Of a stretch of DNA of 31,572 nt, positions 7,329 to 14,112 are shown piece by piece. The notes below the pieces were generated by a model. The model saw only the letters and a list, made by a program, of their open reading frames with translations, did not search any database and had not been told where the DNA came from. Position 1 is the stretch's first letter, and each line of letters starts with the position of its first letter. The stretch is from an uncultured Selenomonadales bacterium (GTDB lineage Bacteria > Bacillota > Clostridia > Christensenellales > QALW01): NCBI GenBank assembly GCA_905200615.1, contig CAJKLB010000025.1:1-31572 (forward strand), given 5' to 3'. A program made the translations under genes and the position numbers.

Positions 7329-7793
7329 ATGCAAAAAACCAATGCTATGCGTTTATTAGATGCGGCAAAAATTCAATATACTCCTGTAACATATGAATAT
7401 GATGAGCAAGATCTTTCCGGATTGCACGCGGCTGAGTTTTTGCATATTGCGCCGGAAGAATTCTTTAAAACACTGGTTTTAAGAGGTGCCAAAAAAGGAT
7501 TTTTTGTGTGCTGTATTCCTGTGAGCAATGAACTGGATTTAAAAAAGGCTGCGGCAGTTATGGGGGATAAAAGCGCTGAGATGCTTCATGTCAAGGAACT
7601 TTTAGGTGTAACAGGTTATATTCGCGGCGGCTGTTCGCCTATCGGCATGAAAAAGCGCTTTCCCACCTTTTTTGATATTTCAATTCATCAATTGGAGAGA
7701 GTGTATATTTCTGCCGGTACCCGAGGGTGTGCTCTTTGTTTGAACAGTATTGACCTTCTTAACTATCTGGGAGCGCAAACGGCGGTATTATGA
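7329..7793 (+). CDS. ybaK: YbaK/EbsC-family aminoacyl-tRNA deacylase (Cys-tRNA(Pro) deacylase type)
   Basis: Trans-editing enzyme that removes wrongly attached amino acids, typically cysteine, from tRNA-Pro. The 154-residue protein has the family landmarks: an early LLDAAKIQYTPVTYEYDE, EEFFKTLVLRG with the conserved lysine, and GYIRGGCSPIGMKKRFPTFFD near 95-115. The length matches single-domain YbaK proteins. The ATG starts 1 bp after the hppA stop, and GGAG lies at the end of hppA, so it is translationally coupled to hppA although the functions are unrelated. A strong terminator follows at 7841. The exact substrate amino acid cannot be read from the sequence. Confidence 0.92.
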   Translation: MQKTNAMRLLDAAKIQYTPVTYEYDEQDLSGLHAAEFLHIAPEEFFKTLVLRGAKKGFFVCCIPVSNELDLKKAAAVMGDKSAEMLHVKELLGVTGYIRGGCSPIGMKKRFPTFFDISIHQLERVYISAGTRGCALCLNSIDLLNYLGAQTAVL

Positions 7794-7840
7794 TAAAGGC
7801 TAAAATGTTCGGTGCTTGGTTATTTATTCAGCTTTCAGAT

Positions 7841-7872
7841 AAAGTCCCTGCTGACAGGGACTTTGTTTTTTT
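7841..7872 (+). terminator. Terminator after hppA-ybaK
   Basis: A perfect 10-bp stem AAAGTCCCTG/CAGGGACTTT (7841-7850 with 7855-7864), tetraloop CTGA, then a run of seven T at 7866-7872. Confidence 0.93.
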
Positions 7873-8133
7873 GTAGAAATGTGATGTGATGAGAAAGAAC
7901 AAAAAATACTTTTATAAAGAAAAGAGTGAGCTCTGTTATAAGAAATCTTCTTTAGAAAGATTCGTTAAAATATGATTGCTAAGGAAAACACAATGAAGAC
8001 TCTATTTACAAAAAGAAGATAAGGAACGCTTTTTTTGCGAATAAAAACATCAAAGCTGTGCTCTTTCTGTGTAAGATAAAATAGGGGGGAAGTCTTTTTA
8101 CAAAAGGAAAATGAAAAGAAACAGCAAAAGACG
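7873..8133. other. AT-rich intergenic stretch without a supported gene
   Basis: About 260 bp between the ybaK terminator and the end of the XRE gene. It holds no ORF with a ribosome site. The only structure seen is a weak A/T hairpin near 7945-7965 (AATCTT/AAGATT). Purine-rich strand bias is marked, but I see no repeat or promoter pair worth calling. Confidence 0.6.
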
Positions 8134-8168
8134 CATAAAAATAAATGACGGAACGGACATCGTCATTT
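8134..8168 (-). terminator. Terminator of the XRE regulator gene
   Basis: An 8-bp stem CGTCATTT/AAATGACG (8161-8168 with 8143-8150) around a 10-nt loop overlaps the stop codon at 8163. On the minus strand it is followed by a T-rich run (8142-8134). On the plus strand it is followed by GTTTTTT, so it may act both ways. Confidence 0.65.
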
Positions 8169-8489
8169 GTTTTTTATCAATTCTTTAATAATGGAATGAA
8201 TATTTTGAAGCTGCTCGGGAGTAAGTTGTTGAATATCTTTTATGATTTCGTTTAATTGCTGTGGATATTTGATATCCTCATTAAAGAATTCTTGGGGTGT
8301 AACGTTTAAATATTCGCAGATATAAAAGAAAAGTTGCAAGGAAGGATAGCTTCTTTTATTTTCAATACGGTTAATATAGCTTTCGTTTTGGCCTATGGAA
8401 AGACTCATTTCTCTTGCGGATACACCTTTTTGCATACGAAGTGCAGAAAGTCTGCGGGCAAAGAAATTCTCAGATAATTCTGTATACAT
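8163..8489 (-). CDS. XRE-family helix-turn-helix transcription regulator
   Basis: A 108-residue DNA-binding protein. The Cro/CI-type HTH covers about residues 10-68: FFARRLSALRMQKGVSAREM, then the recognition region SIGQNESYINRIENKRSYPS and LQLFFYICEYLNVTPQEFF. The C-terminal 35 residues (QLNEIIKDIQQLTPEQLQNIHSI...) are helical and probably dimerise. The ATG has GAGGAG 7 nt upstream. It is divergent from the SLOG-like gene, and the shared 150-bp region contains a palindrome placed over the likely -35 region of this gene. Autoregulation and control of the neighbour are inferred from that arrangement. Confidence 0.9.
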   Translation of the reverse strand: MYTELSENFFARRLSALRMQKGVSAREMSLSIGQNESYINRIENKRSYPSLQLFFYICEYLNVTPQEFFNEDIKYPQQLNEIIKDIQQLTPEQLQNIHSIIKELIKNK

Positions 8490-8546
8490 GAAACTATCTC
8501 CTCAATTCTATATTCTATACAAGATATTATATGTTATAAATATAAA

Positions 8547-8573
8547 AAAATAAGATAAGGCAAATCTTATTTT
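8547..8573. promoter_or_regulatory. Palindromic operator candidate between the XRE and SLOG-like genes
   Basis: Perfect 10-bp arms AAAATAAGAT (8547-8556) and ATCTTATTTT (8564-8573) with a 7-bp spacer. A third half-site AAAATAAG occurs at 8609-8616, just downstream of the -10 box of the SLOG-like gene. The palindrome ends 2 bp before the -35 box at 8576. The location fits a binding site for the adjacent XRE protein. It lacks a T-run right after the second arm on the plus strand, so it is not a convincing terminator. Confidence 0.6.
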
Positions 8574-8575
8574 TG

Positions 8576-8604
8576 TTGACATATGATGCTATATGACTTA
8601 TAAT
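8576..8604 (+). promoter_or_regulatory. Promoter of the SLOG-like gene
   Basis: TTGACA (8576-8581), 17-bp spacer, TATAAT (8599-8604): a full consensus match with ideal spacing. The start of transcription is expected near 8611, which leaves a leader of only about 20-30 nt before the start codon. Confidence 0.88.
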
Positions 8605-8639
8605 GTCAAAAATAAGTTTTATATTGGCATGTGATATAT

Positions 8640-9092
8640 ATGGAAATATTAAGTATAGCATTTTTGGGAAAAGTATGCGGTTGTCGCGAAAAAATAGAGG
8701 AGAAACTTGAAAAGTTAATTCATGTGCTGACAGAAGCACATGAATTAACCGAATGCCTTGTAATGAAGGGAAATGATTTTAACTTTCTGGCATCAGAAAT
8801 TATTGATCGCATGAAGCCGTGCTATGACGGAAAATTAGAACATACATTGGTTTTGCCTTCCGGCGTTCCGTATGAGAAAAAGAATAGAAATGATTTTGTT
8901 TATGACCGGATAGAATTTGCTGATATTATGGAAAACGGGGGAGAGGAAGTCTCAGCTTTAAGCCGATGGATGATTGAAAGTTCGGATATACTAATTTGCT
9001 GCATATTAGATATGAAAGATTGTACGAATCCTCTGCTGCAATATGCGCTTAGCAGAAAAATGTGTATTTATAACCTTGCAGAGGCTATTTAG
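8640..9092 (+). CDS. SLOG/DUF1273-like Rossmann-fold protein (tentative)
   Basis: A 150-residue soluble protein not recognised by name. Its order of elements resembles the SLOG (DUF1273, YpsA-like) nucleotide-binding group: a first strand SIAFLGKVCGC, a long helix, then MKGNDFNFLASEIIDRMKP, TLVLPSGVPYEKKNRNDF, a region YDRIEFADIM, and a late WMIESSDILICCILDM followed by LLQYALSRKMCIYNL. The typical GGT and GHR motifs are degenerate, so the assignment is an inference. The start is uncertain: neither ATG 8640 nor GTG 8631 has a clear ribosome site, but the promoter is strong and the leader very short. It is divergent from the XRE gene and is followed by a terminator at 9181. Confidence 0.65.
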   Translation: MEILSIAFLGKVCGCREKIEEKLEKLIHVLTEAHELTECLVMKGNDFNFLASEIIDRMKPCYDGKLEHTLVLPSGVPYEKKNRNDFVYDRIEFADIMENGGEEVSALSRWMIESSDILICCILDMKDCTNPLLQYALSRKMCIYNLAEAI

Positions 9093-9180
9093 AGACAGTA
9101 AATCAATAAAAAAACAGGAAGGAATATTGTTTTTATATAATGAATACACGCCGATGCATCAGGGTATATTTCTAACAATA

Positions 9181-9209
9181 AAAAGTCCGGGGAGAAAACG
9201 GACTTTTTT
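9181..9209 (+). terminator. Terminator after the SLOG-like gene
   Basis: A 9-bp stem AAAAGTCCG/CGGACTTTT (9181-9189 with 9199-9207), loop of 9 nt, then continued T to 9209. It lies 88 bp after the stop. Confidence 0.8.
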
Positions 9210-9212
9210 ATA

Positions 9213-9270
9213 TTAGTGCCATTAGGTAGGGGGATTTGAAAGCAAACAATGCCCTTTTGAACTGTGCAGT
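9213..9270. other. Sequence resembling the left flank and end of the IS3-type relic
   Basis: The intergenic stretch holds TTAGTGCCATTAGGT followed about 30 bp later by TTTTGAACTGTGCAGTTC, a 14-bp palindrome GAACTG-TG-CAGTTC. At 1925-1969, TTGGTGCCTTTAGGT is likewise followed by TTGAACTGT, the start of the relic's left end. No transposase remnant is visible here. It may be the scar of a lost element or a chance match. Confidence 0.35.
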
Positions 9271-9359
9271 TCACACAAATCGGGGGGTTAATTTTTTATA
9301 AATATATGTTTTTTATCATGCATCAGATCTATAGACAGGGATATCGATCCAAGCAAAAA

Positions 9360-10130
9360 TCAGTGATTTATTTTAGAAACAGTATTTATACTGCGGGCGG
9401 TTAGCTGGACCCAAGCGGGTTTGAATCCGCTTTTCAGAGCATTCCTTACGGATGAAATATTAGACCAGGCACAGCAATAAAACGGAACAATGTTTCTGTT
9501 TAAAACTTCAATAGCAAGCCGGCTTGTCAGACAGGAAGCAATGCCTTTTTTTCGGTATTCGGGAAGAACGTCAATCCCAATTTGCCACATTGTATTGCAA
9601 TCGGCAGAGCAGCCGGCCAATCCAATTAGTTTGTTCTTATCAAAAGCCCCTATAGCCAATACGTCAAGCTGGCTGCGCTGTTTGCATAAAGCGTTGCTCC
9701 AAGTCGGAAGATAAAGTTCCTTAAAATCGTGCGGATATAATAGTTTGGTTTCATAATCACAGGTTAACGGCTTTAATTGATGGATATCCGGTAAGAAATA
9801 TTCGGCCATAAAGCAAACACAATGGTCATGTCTTTTTAAAATTTCATTCAGTACATGCATCGCAGGCGTCTCAAAGCAATGTTCTGCAGGATATCGATTA
9901 ATATAGTATTCAATCTCATCGGCAAGCTCAGCGGATACGGAAGCCACAATATTCGTACCATAAGAGGTTAGATCACAGCAAAAGGGTAATTCTAAATATT
10001 TTCGCGCATGAGGATTGGCGCGGGAAACTACTGTTTTGTTGGAACCGCTGATAAAGTCTTGAGGATTGCAATTGCTGTCAACGGCTGATTGAGTTATTGC
10101 AATTTCGAAAATTTGATCGTTGGTTAACAT
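9360..10130 (-). CDS. GNAT-family N-acetyltransferase
   Basis: Predicted acetyl-CoA-dependent acetyltransferase, 256 residues. The GNAT core is in the C-terminal half: LAIGAFDKNKLIGLAGCSAD, then IGIDVLPEYRKKGIASCLTS with the acetyl-CoA pyrophosphate-binding R/K-x-x-G-x-A pattern, and a late strand CCAWSNISSVRNALKSGFKP. The first 130 residues form a family-specific N-terminal domain containing NPHARKYLELPFCCDLTSYG. The ATG has GAGG 9 nt upstream. It lies 30 bp after the DUF2238-like membrane protein gene and is probably co-transcribed with it. The substrate is unknown. Confidence 0.88.
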   Translation of the reverse strand: MLTNDQIFEIAITQSAVDSNCNPQDFISGSNKTVVSRANPHARKYLELPFCCDLTSYGTNIVASVSAELADEIEYYINRYPAEHCFETPAMHVLNEILKRHDHCVCFMAEYFLPDIHQLKPLTCDYETKLLYPHDFKELYLPTWSNALCKQRSQLDVLAIGAFDKNKLIGLAGCSADCNTMWQIGIDVLPEYRKKGIASCLTSRLAIEVLNRNIVPFYCCAWSNISSVRNALKSGFKPAWVQLTARSINTVSKINH

Positions 10131-10160
10131 AAATATTCCTCAGGGAACAAAAGGATTGCT

Positions 10161-10898
10161 TCACTTATTCTTTTGTTCTGGCTCAGACGAGGTTGCTTGT
10201 TCTTTGTGCTTTGAAGTAATAAAAGAATAGGCCCAGCCTTTTTTGTGCTTAAGGGAGAGAAAACCTAAGATGGAGGCAAGAAGAGCGCCGCAGCCATCGA
10301 CAATGATATCTTTCATTGTATCGGTAAGCGCCGCACGGCCTACTAATTGCGTGCCGTCCTCCAGCATGAATTTTTGCATATTTAATTTCAGCACTCCGTC
10401 AAAGGTAAATTCATAGATTTCCCATAGTCCACCAAGCATCATCGAGAAAGAAAAGGCGAACAGACTGACAAAAAAAGGAGAAAGGTGAATTGCTACATGC
10501 TTATCCTCATTGATAATGGAAATCAGCATGAAGCCGAACATTCCGGTCATCATACTGCTGAAAAAATGAAGGATATCATCCCAGTGCGGGACATTATAAT
10601 AAAAACTACGTACTTCGCCTAAGAAAATGGCACAGTATAAAAAGATGATATACATAATATAAAGAGCGGTAGGAATTTCAAATTTCAGCTTTTTAGATAA
10701 AAAACTGGGAAGATGAATAACCAAAATTCCCAATGCGCATTGAACAAGCATCAATACGTAATCTGCCCGGGATTTCATGCTTTCACTGACGACACCGGGC
10801 TCTACGGTTGAAATTTTATAGATTAAAAAGATAATGGGAATTAAAAAACTCAAAAGAACAAAGTAATATAAAAGTTTGGAGAAATTAATTTTTTTCAT
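10161..10898 (-). CDS. DUF2238/YjdF-like integral membrane protein
   Basis: A 245-residue protein with about six hydrophobic segments (near 10-28, 46-64, 76-95, 108-130, 140-160, 200-217). The conserved charged motifs inside or next to membrane segments are VPHWDDILHFFSS (103-115), GGLWEIYEFTFD (156-167) and DTMKDIIVDGCGA. This HWDD...WEIYEF...D pattern is the mark of the DUF2238/YjdF family, whose function is not established. It ends in a short polar tail. The ATG has AAGGTG 6 nt upstream. It is the first gene of a pair with the GNAT gene. Confidence 0.82.
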   Translation of the reverse strand: MKKINFSKLLYYFVLLSFLIPIIFLIYKISTVEPGVVSESMKSRADYVLMLVQCALGILVIHLPSFLSKKLKFEIPTALYIMYIIFLYCAIFLGEVRSFYYNVPHWDDILHFFSSMMTGMFGFMLISIINEDKHVAIHLSPFFVSLFAFSFSMMLGGLWEIYEFTFDGVLKLNMQKFMLEDGTQLVGRAALTDTMKDIIVDGCGALLASILGFLSLKHKKGWAYSFITSKHKEQATSSEPEQKNK

Positions 10899-11002
10899 TA
10901 CAGCACCTTTTTGTTAAATTATTTTATATCGGAGCCCAATACGATTTTACGGTTAAAACAATAGAGAAATGAATCAACAGTATATGTTTTTTGAGATTTT
11001 GC

Positions 11003-11028
11003 GATTATTTTACTGCAGCAAAATAATC
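11003..11028 (-). terminator. A/T-rich hairpin at the end of the UPF0210 operon
   Basis: 9-bp perfect arms GATTATTTT/AAAATAATC around an 8-nt loop overlap the stop of the 91-residue membrane protein. No T-run follows on the minus strand, so termination activity is uncertain. Confidence 0.35.
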
Positions 11029-11302
11029 AGTAAGCAATGAGTATTGTTATAAAGAAATAAAGAACCATGGCATATAAATATGCCACAACGGCAAGCTTTA
11101 TAATAAAATAACTTTTAGAAAGATTTTTTTCTCTGTTCTGTAGCGTCTGCAAAAGCATTGCCGTAATCGGCAGCAAAAAAATGAGCGCCGTTAAAATATT
11201 TGCCGTAATCAGTGAGGTGTATATTCGTGAATATACACATATTACGTGTACTGCAATTGCTAAAGGAAATAAGATCCATAAAATCAGTTTTGCTTTTTTC
11301 AT
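11027..11302 (-). CDS. Small membrane protein, 91 residues
   Basis: The product has three hydrophobic segments at about 5-23, 31-52 and 66-89, with the basic loop NREKNLSKS between the second and third. No family is recognised. The start is the ATG at 11302, which shares one base with the TGA of the UPF0210 gene (TGATG), so it is translated by coupling. A longer in-frame extension runs back inside UPF0210 and has no ribosome site. It is the last gene of the operon and is followed by a weak A/T hairpin. Confidence 0.7.
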   Translation of the reverse strand: MKKAKLILWILFPLAIAVHVICVYSRIYTSLITANILTALIFLLPITAMLLQTLQNREKNLSKSYFIIKLAVVAYLYAMVLYFFITILIAY

Positions 11303-12660
11303 CAGTTCTTCAGGCTCTGCAGGGGAGCGGGAATTCTTCCTGCACGGGAAATAAATTTTTCGCATGAGGCTGTATTGACCGGCATGATTGGCGCTTCGCC
11401 CAATAAACCGCCGAAACTTACGGATTCGCCTGCTTTTTTGCCGATCGCCGGAATAATACGAACCGCTGTTGTCTTGGAATTTACCATACCGATGGCGGCC
11501 TCATCGGCAATAATACCCGATATTATGTGTGCAGGCGTGTCACCGGGAATCGCGATCATATCTAAGCCGACGGAGCATACACAAGTCATGGCTTCTAGTT
11601 TTTCCAGCGTTAATGTTCCGGATGCGGCTGCGTTGATCATACCGATATCCTCACTTACCGGGATAAAGGCGCCAGAAAGTCCGCCTACATAGCTGGAGGC
11701 CATCACGCCTCCTTTTTTTACGGCGTCGTTTAGAAGAGCCAAAGCAGCGGTAGTTCCAGCTCCCCCGGTGGAGGAAAGCCCCATTTCTTCTAAGATATGT
11801 GCTACGCTGTCTCCCATGGTAGGTGTAGGAGCCAGAGAAAGGTCAACAATGCCGAATTGCGCGTTTAAATCCTTTGCGGCACGCGAGGCAACTAATTGGC
11901 CCATACGGGTTATTTTAAAAGCGGTTTTTTTGATTTCTTCCGCTAATTCGCCCAAGGTAGCATTAGGCATCTCTTCTAACGCACATTTTACTACGCCGGG
12001 ACCGCTGACACCTACATTGATAACACAATCGCCTTCGCCGCATCCTAAAAAAGCACCGGCCATAAAAGGATTATCTTCTACTGCGTTACAGAACACTACC
12101 AGCTTTGCGCAACCGATACTGTTCCTTTCGGCAGTGCTTTCGGCAGTTTTTCGGATGATTTGTCCCATTTCTTTTACGGCGTCCATATTGATACCGGCTT
12201 TGGTTGAACCGATATTTACAGAAGAACAAATGTGTTCGGTTACCGAAAGCGCTTCGGGAATACTGTGAATCAATGCGGCATCACCGGGAGTCATTCCTTT
12301 ATGCACCAGTGCGGAGAATCCTCCCAGAAAGTTTACGCCGACGGTTTGCGCCGCTTTTTCCAATATCAGCGCAAATGGAACCAGATCATTGCATCGTGAG
12401 GCGGAAGCAATATGAGCAATGGGAGTAACCGATATTCGTTTGTTTACGATGGGAATACCGTAAGTGCTCTCAATAGCCTCGCATTTTTTTACAAGGTTTT
12501 CTGCTTTTTTGCATATTTTATCATAGATTCTTGTACAGGCTTTTTCCGCACTGCTGTCGGCACAGTCAAACAGAGAAATTCCCATAGTAACGGTGCGTAC
12601 ATCTAAATGTTGGTTATCCAGCATTTGGATGGTTTCATTTACTTCGTTAAAATTTATCAT
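11302..12660 (-). CDS. UPF0210 (DUF711, PFL-like) family protein
   Basis: A 452-residue cytosolic protein of the conserved UPF0210 family, which has a pyruvate formate-lyase-like fold but no established reaction. Recognisable stretches are TIQMLDNQHLDVRTVTMGI at the N-terminus, RISVTPIAHIA near 75-85, FLGGFSALVHKG, GVSGPGVVKCAL, and APTPTMGDSVAHILEEMGL in the middle. Family length is normal. The ATG has GAGG 8 nt upstream. It follows the ACT-domain gene by 12 bp. UPF0210 next to a UPF0237 ACT protein is a common arrangement in Firmicutes and Archaea, and it suggests that the small protein senses a ligand for the large one. Confidence 0.92.
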   Translation of the reverse strand: MINFNEVNETIQMLDNQHLDVRTVTMGISLFDCADSSAEKACTRIYDKICKKAENLVKKCEAIESTYGIPIVNKRISVTPIAHIASASRCNDLVPFALILEKAAQTVGVNFLGGFSALVHKGMTPGDAALIHSIPEALSVTEHICSSVNIGSTKAGINMDAVKEMGQIIRKTAESTAERNSIGCAKLVVFCNAVEDNPFMAGAFLGCGEGDCVINVGVSGPGVVKCALEEMPNATLGELAEEIKKTAFKITRMGQLVASRAAKDLNAQFGIVDLSLAPTPTMGDSVAHILEEMGLSSTGGAGTTAALALLNDAVKKGGVMASSYVGGLSGAFIPVSEDIGMINAAASGTLTLEKLEAMTCVCSVGLDMIAIPGDTPAHIISGIIADEAAIGMVNSKTTAVRIIPAIGKKAGESVSFGGLLGEAPIMPVNTASCEKFISRAGRIPAPLQSLKN

Positions 12661-12672
12661 AGGGAATACCTC

Positions 12673-12936
12673 TTATAAACGATGCATACTGTTGAAGATT
12701 TCTTCGTTTTGTATGCGTATCTCAAGATTGGAATCAAAATTTTTAAATTCATTCTGCAAACCGAGGATATCGATATCACTATCATCTAAGTTGATAAACA
12801 TAACCATGGTAAAATACTCGTGCAGAATGGTTTGTGTAATATCTAAAATATTGATGTGGTGCTTGGCAAGTTTACTGCTTACATCGGCAATAATACCTAC
12901 GCGGTCATGGCCTATTACGGTTAAAAATGCTTTCAT
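12673..12936 (-). CDS. ACT-domain protein, UPF0237 family
   Basis: An 87-residue single ACT domain. The ligand-binding turn is VIGHDRVGIIADVSSKLAKH (7-26), followed by the strand NILDITQTILHEYFTMVMFINL and a final helix. ACT domains usually bind amino acids and act as regulators; this family is related to the GcvR N-terminal half. The start ATG overlaps the stop of the upstream universal-stress-like gene by 4 nt (ATGA), and GGAG lies 10 nt upstream. The UPF0210 gene begins 12 bp downstream. No ligand can be deduced. Confidence 0.92.
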   Translation of the reverse strand: MKAFLTVIGHDRVGIIADVSSKLAKHHINILDITQTILHEYFTMVMFINLDDSDIDILGLQNEFKNFDSNLEIRIQNEEIFNSMHRL

Positions 12937-13331
12937 TGCGGTAAAACTCCTTTTTGTTTATCGATTAGTATTAAACGGCAGCTCTGGGGAATTACGGCGG
13001 AGAGCTTGGTGAAAAGCCCATTGTCCTTATCTCCGGGACCCGGAGTACCGAGTACGGCAACGCTGATAGAATGCTCTTTAATAAAAGAAGAAATAGCGGA
13101 AATTACATTATCTGAATGAAGTACTGTCATATCCGCGCCTACTTTTTGTGAAGCGGAATATAAATATTCCAAGGAAGCGGCATCGTCCGTACCGCCCATA
13201 ATGGATTGGCCGTTTTTTGCCACGTGAAGAACGTAAAGTTGGTCATCGGGCGTTTGTCTCTGTAATGCCGCTTCATGAATCAGGCGATCACAGGTGTTTT
13301 GAAGAGTAACACATGCCATAATGCGGTTCAA
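12933..13331 (-). CDS. Universal-stress-protein-like (UspA fold) protein
   Basis: A protein of about 132 residues with the alternating strand and helix pattern of UspA: MACVTLQNTCDRLIHEAALQ, DQLYVLHVAKNG, LEYLYSASQKVGADMTVLHS, and ISVAVLGTPGPGDKDNGLFT at the nucleotide-loop position, ending in CRLILIDKQ. The start is best placed at TTG 13331, which has AAAGGA 9 nt upstream. TTG 13340 is too close to that site and ATG 13319 too far. Its beginning lies at the stop of the upstream gene (13337-13339) and its end overlaps the ACT gene. It resembles the Usp part of KdpD-type proteins. ATP binding is not certain because the loop departs from the GxxGx9G(S/T) form. Confidence 0.72.
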   Translation of the reverse strand: MNRIMACVTLQNTCDRLIHEAALQRQTPDDQLYVLHVAKNGQSIMGGTDDAASLEYLYSASQKVGADMTVLHSDNVISAISSFIKEHSISVAVLGTPGPGDKDNGLFTKLSAVIPQSCRLILIDKQKGVLPQ

Positions 13332-13336
13332 TCGTA

Positions 13337-13804
13337 TCAATCCTTTACCATAATGTCGAGAATAATATTTTGATAGGTCTTTACATGGATTTGCTGACCA
13401 GGGGTTAGTTTGGGATGGGGAAGAGCCTCTATAAAATAGAGTGTTCTGTCAAAAAATTGACCGTCATCCTTAAAGGATACCCGAAGCCGCTGTAAGCGCA
13501 CGCCGTCATGTTCGGTTTCACCGTCGGTGGAATCGAAAATATATGTGTCTTCCTGCGTAATGCCCCGATGAATATTTTTATAGAGCTTCAGCAGTTTTTG
13601 TTTTTCAAATACCGTAAGATAATAAAAAAGGATACATATTGTAACAGCCGCAATGCCGCAGGCTAAAGAGATATAAACATTCCCCGAAAGAAAGGAAAAA
13701 CCGTATCCTGCTGCTGATATAACGCAAAGAATAAAAAAAAGCGTTAAAAACAGTGTATGTTTTTTATTGGTTAATTGAAAAAAAGAAACGTCTAATAAAT
13801 TCAT
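13337..13804 (-). CDS. Membrane protein with two N-terminal membrane segments
   Basis: A 155-residue product. After a short N-terminus (MNLLDVSFFQLTNKK) come two hydrophobic segments (about 17-35 and 41-62), then a cytosolic-looking domain of about 90 residues, rich in strands, with ITQEDTYIFDSTDGETEHDG and RTLYFIEALPHPKLTPGQQIHVKTY. No family is recognised. The start is ATG 13804, with CAGGTG 7 nt upstream. The open frame continues 87 codons further upstream through a terminator and the structured repeat, which is spurious. It is the first gene of the Usp/ACT/UPF0210 operon. Confidence 0.65.
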   Translation of the reverse strand: MNLLDVSFFQLTNKKHTLFLTLFFILCVISAAGYGFSFLSGNVYISLACGIAAVTICILFYYLTVFEKQKLLKLYKNIHRGITQEDTYIFDSTDGETEHDGVRLQRLRVSFKDDGQFFDRTLYFIEALPHPKLTPGQQIHVKTYQNIILDIMVKD

Positions 13805-13822
13805 TACGATCACCTGCCCAAT

Positions 13823-13831
13823 ATTATACCA
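13823..13831 (-). promoter_or_regulatory. Extended -10 promoter element of the UPF0210 operon
   Basis: The minus strand reads TGGTATAAT (13831-13823), a TGn-extended perfect -10 box. It lies 18 bp before the start codon at 13804 and downstream of the terminator at 13862. No good -35 box is seen, which is common for extended -10 promoters. Confidence 0.6.
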
Positions 13832-13861
13832 AAAAATTATAAATAATGCTATAAAAATTAT

Positions 13862-13886
13862 AAAAAAAGGCTGAATATTTTCAGCC
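13862..13886 (-). terminator. Terminator at the 3' end of structured element copy A
   Basis: On the minus strand GGCTGAA-AATA-TTCAGCC (13886-13869) is followed by seven T (13868-13862). The stem is perfect with a 4-nt loop. Confidence 0.9.
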
Positions 13887-14112
13887 TCAGACTGCAGATA
13901 AATCTGAAATTTGATTTTTTTGCGGCGTTTAGCCGTATTTTGTTTTTCGGCAAATGAGCCGTAAAAACTCCTTATAGGTGAAAAACCGCTGGATAAGCGG
14001 TTTTTCAAAGGCACAGGGGATGACTGACGAGGATAGAGTGTCATCCGAAAACCAACGATTCTCAAGTAAGCGACATTTCCGATTAAGAGAGTGGTGACAT
14101 TGTTGACACTCT
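13862..14112 (-). repeat. Structured intergenic element, copy A (candidate RNA)
   Basis: A 251-nt element read on the minus strand from 14112 to 13862 and closely related to copy B at 30248-30492. In order it holds: a hairpin with stem AGAGTG/CACTCT; a hairpin with GAGAAT-CGTTG-GTTTTC flanked by TGTC/GACA; a perfect 10-bp hairpin GAAAAACCGC/GCGGTTTTTC (14006-13980); a conserved AAGGAG; a hairpin CGGC-TCATTT-GCCG flanked by T/A arms; and the 57-nt block 13941-13885 matching copy B at 51 positions. It ends in a perfect 7-bp terminator stem and seven T (13886-13862). It lies between htrA and the UPF0210 operon. It could be an independent small RNA or a dispersed repeat. Confidence 0.75.

Noticed and set aside
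8547..8573. Reading the palindrome as a terminator
   Set aside because: It has a short T-rich tail, but it lies between two divergent starts with no gene ending into it and directly abuts a consensus promoter. An operator explains it better.
9260..9359. Possible small RNA or gene between the SLOG-like and GNAT genes
   Set aside because: The stretch is short and AT-rich, with no promoter pair, ORF or terminator beyond the one already listed.
13805..14065. Upstream extension of the gene at 13337-13804 to a start at 14065
   Set aside because: The extra 87 codons run through a perfect terminator (13862-13886) and the structured repeat. ATG 13804 has its own ribosome site and an extended -10 element just upstream.
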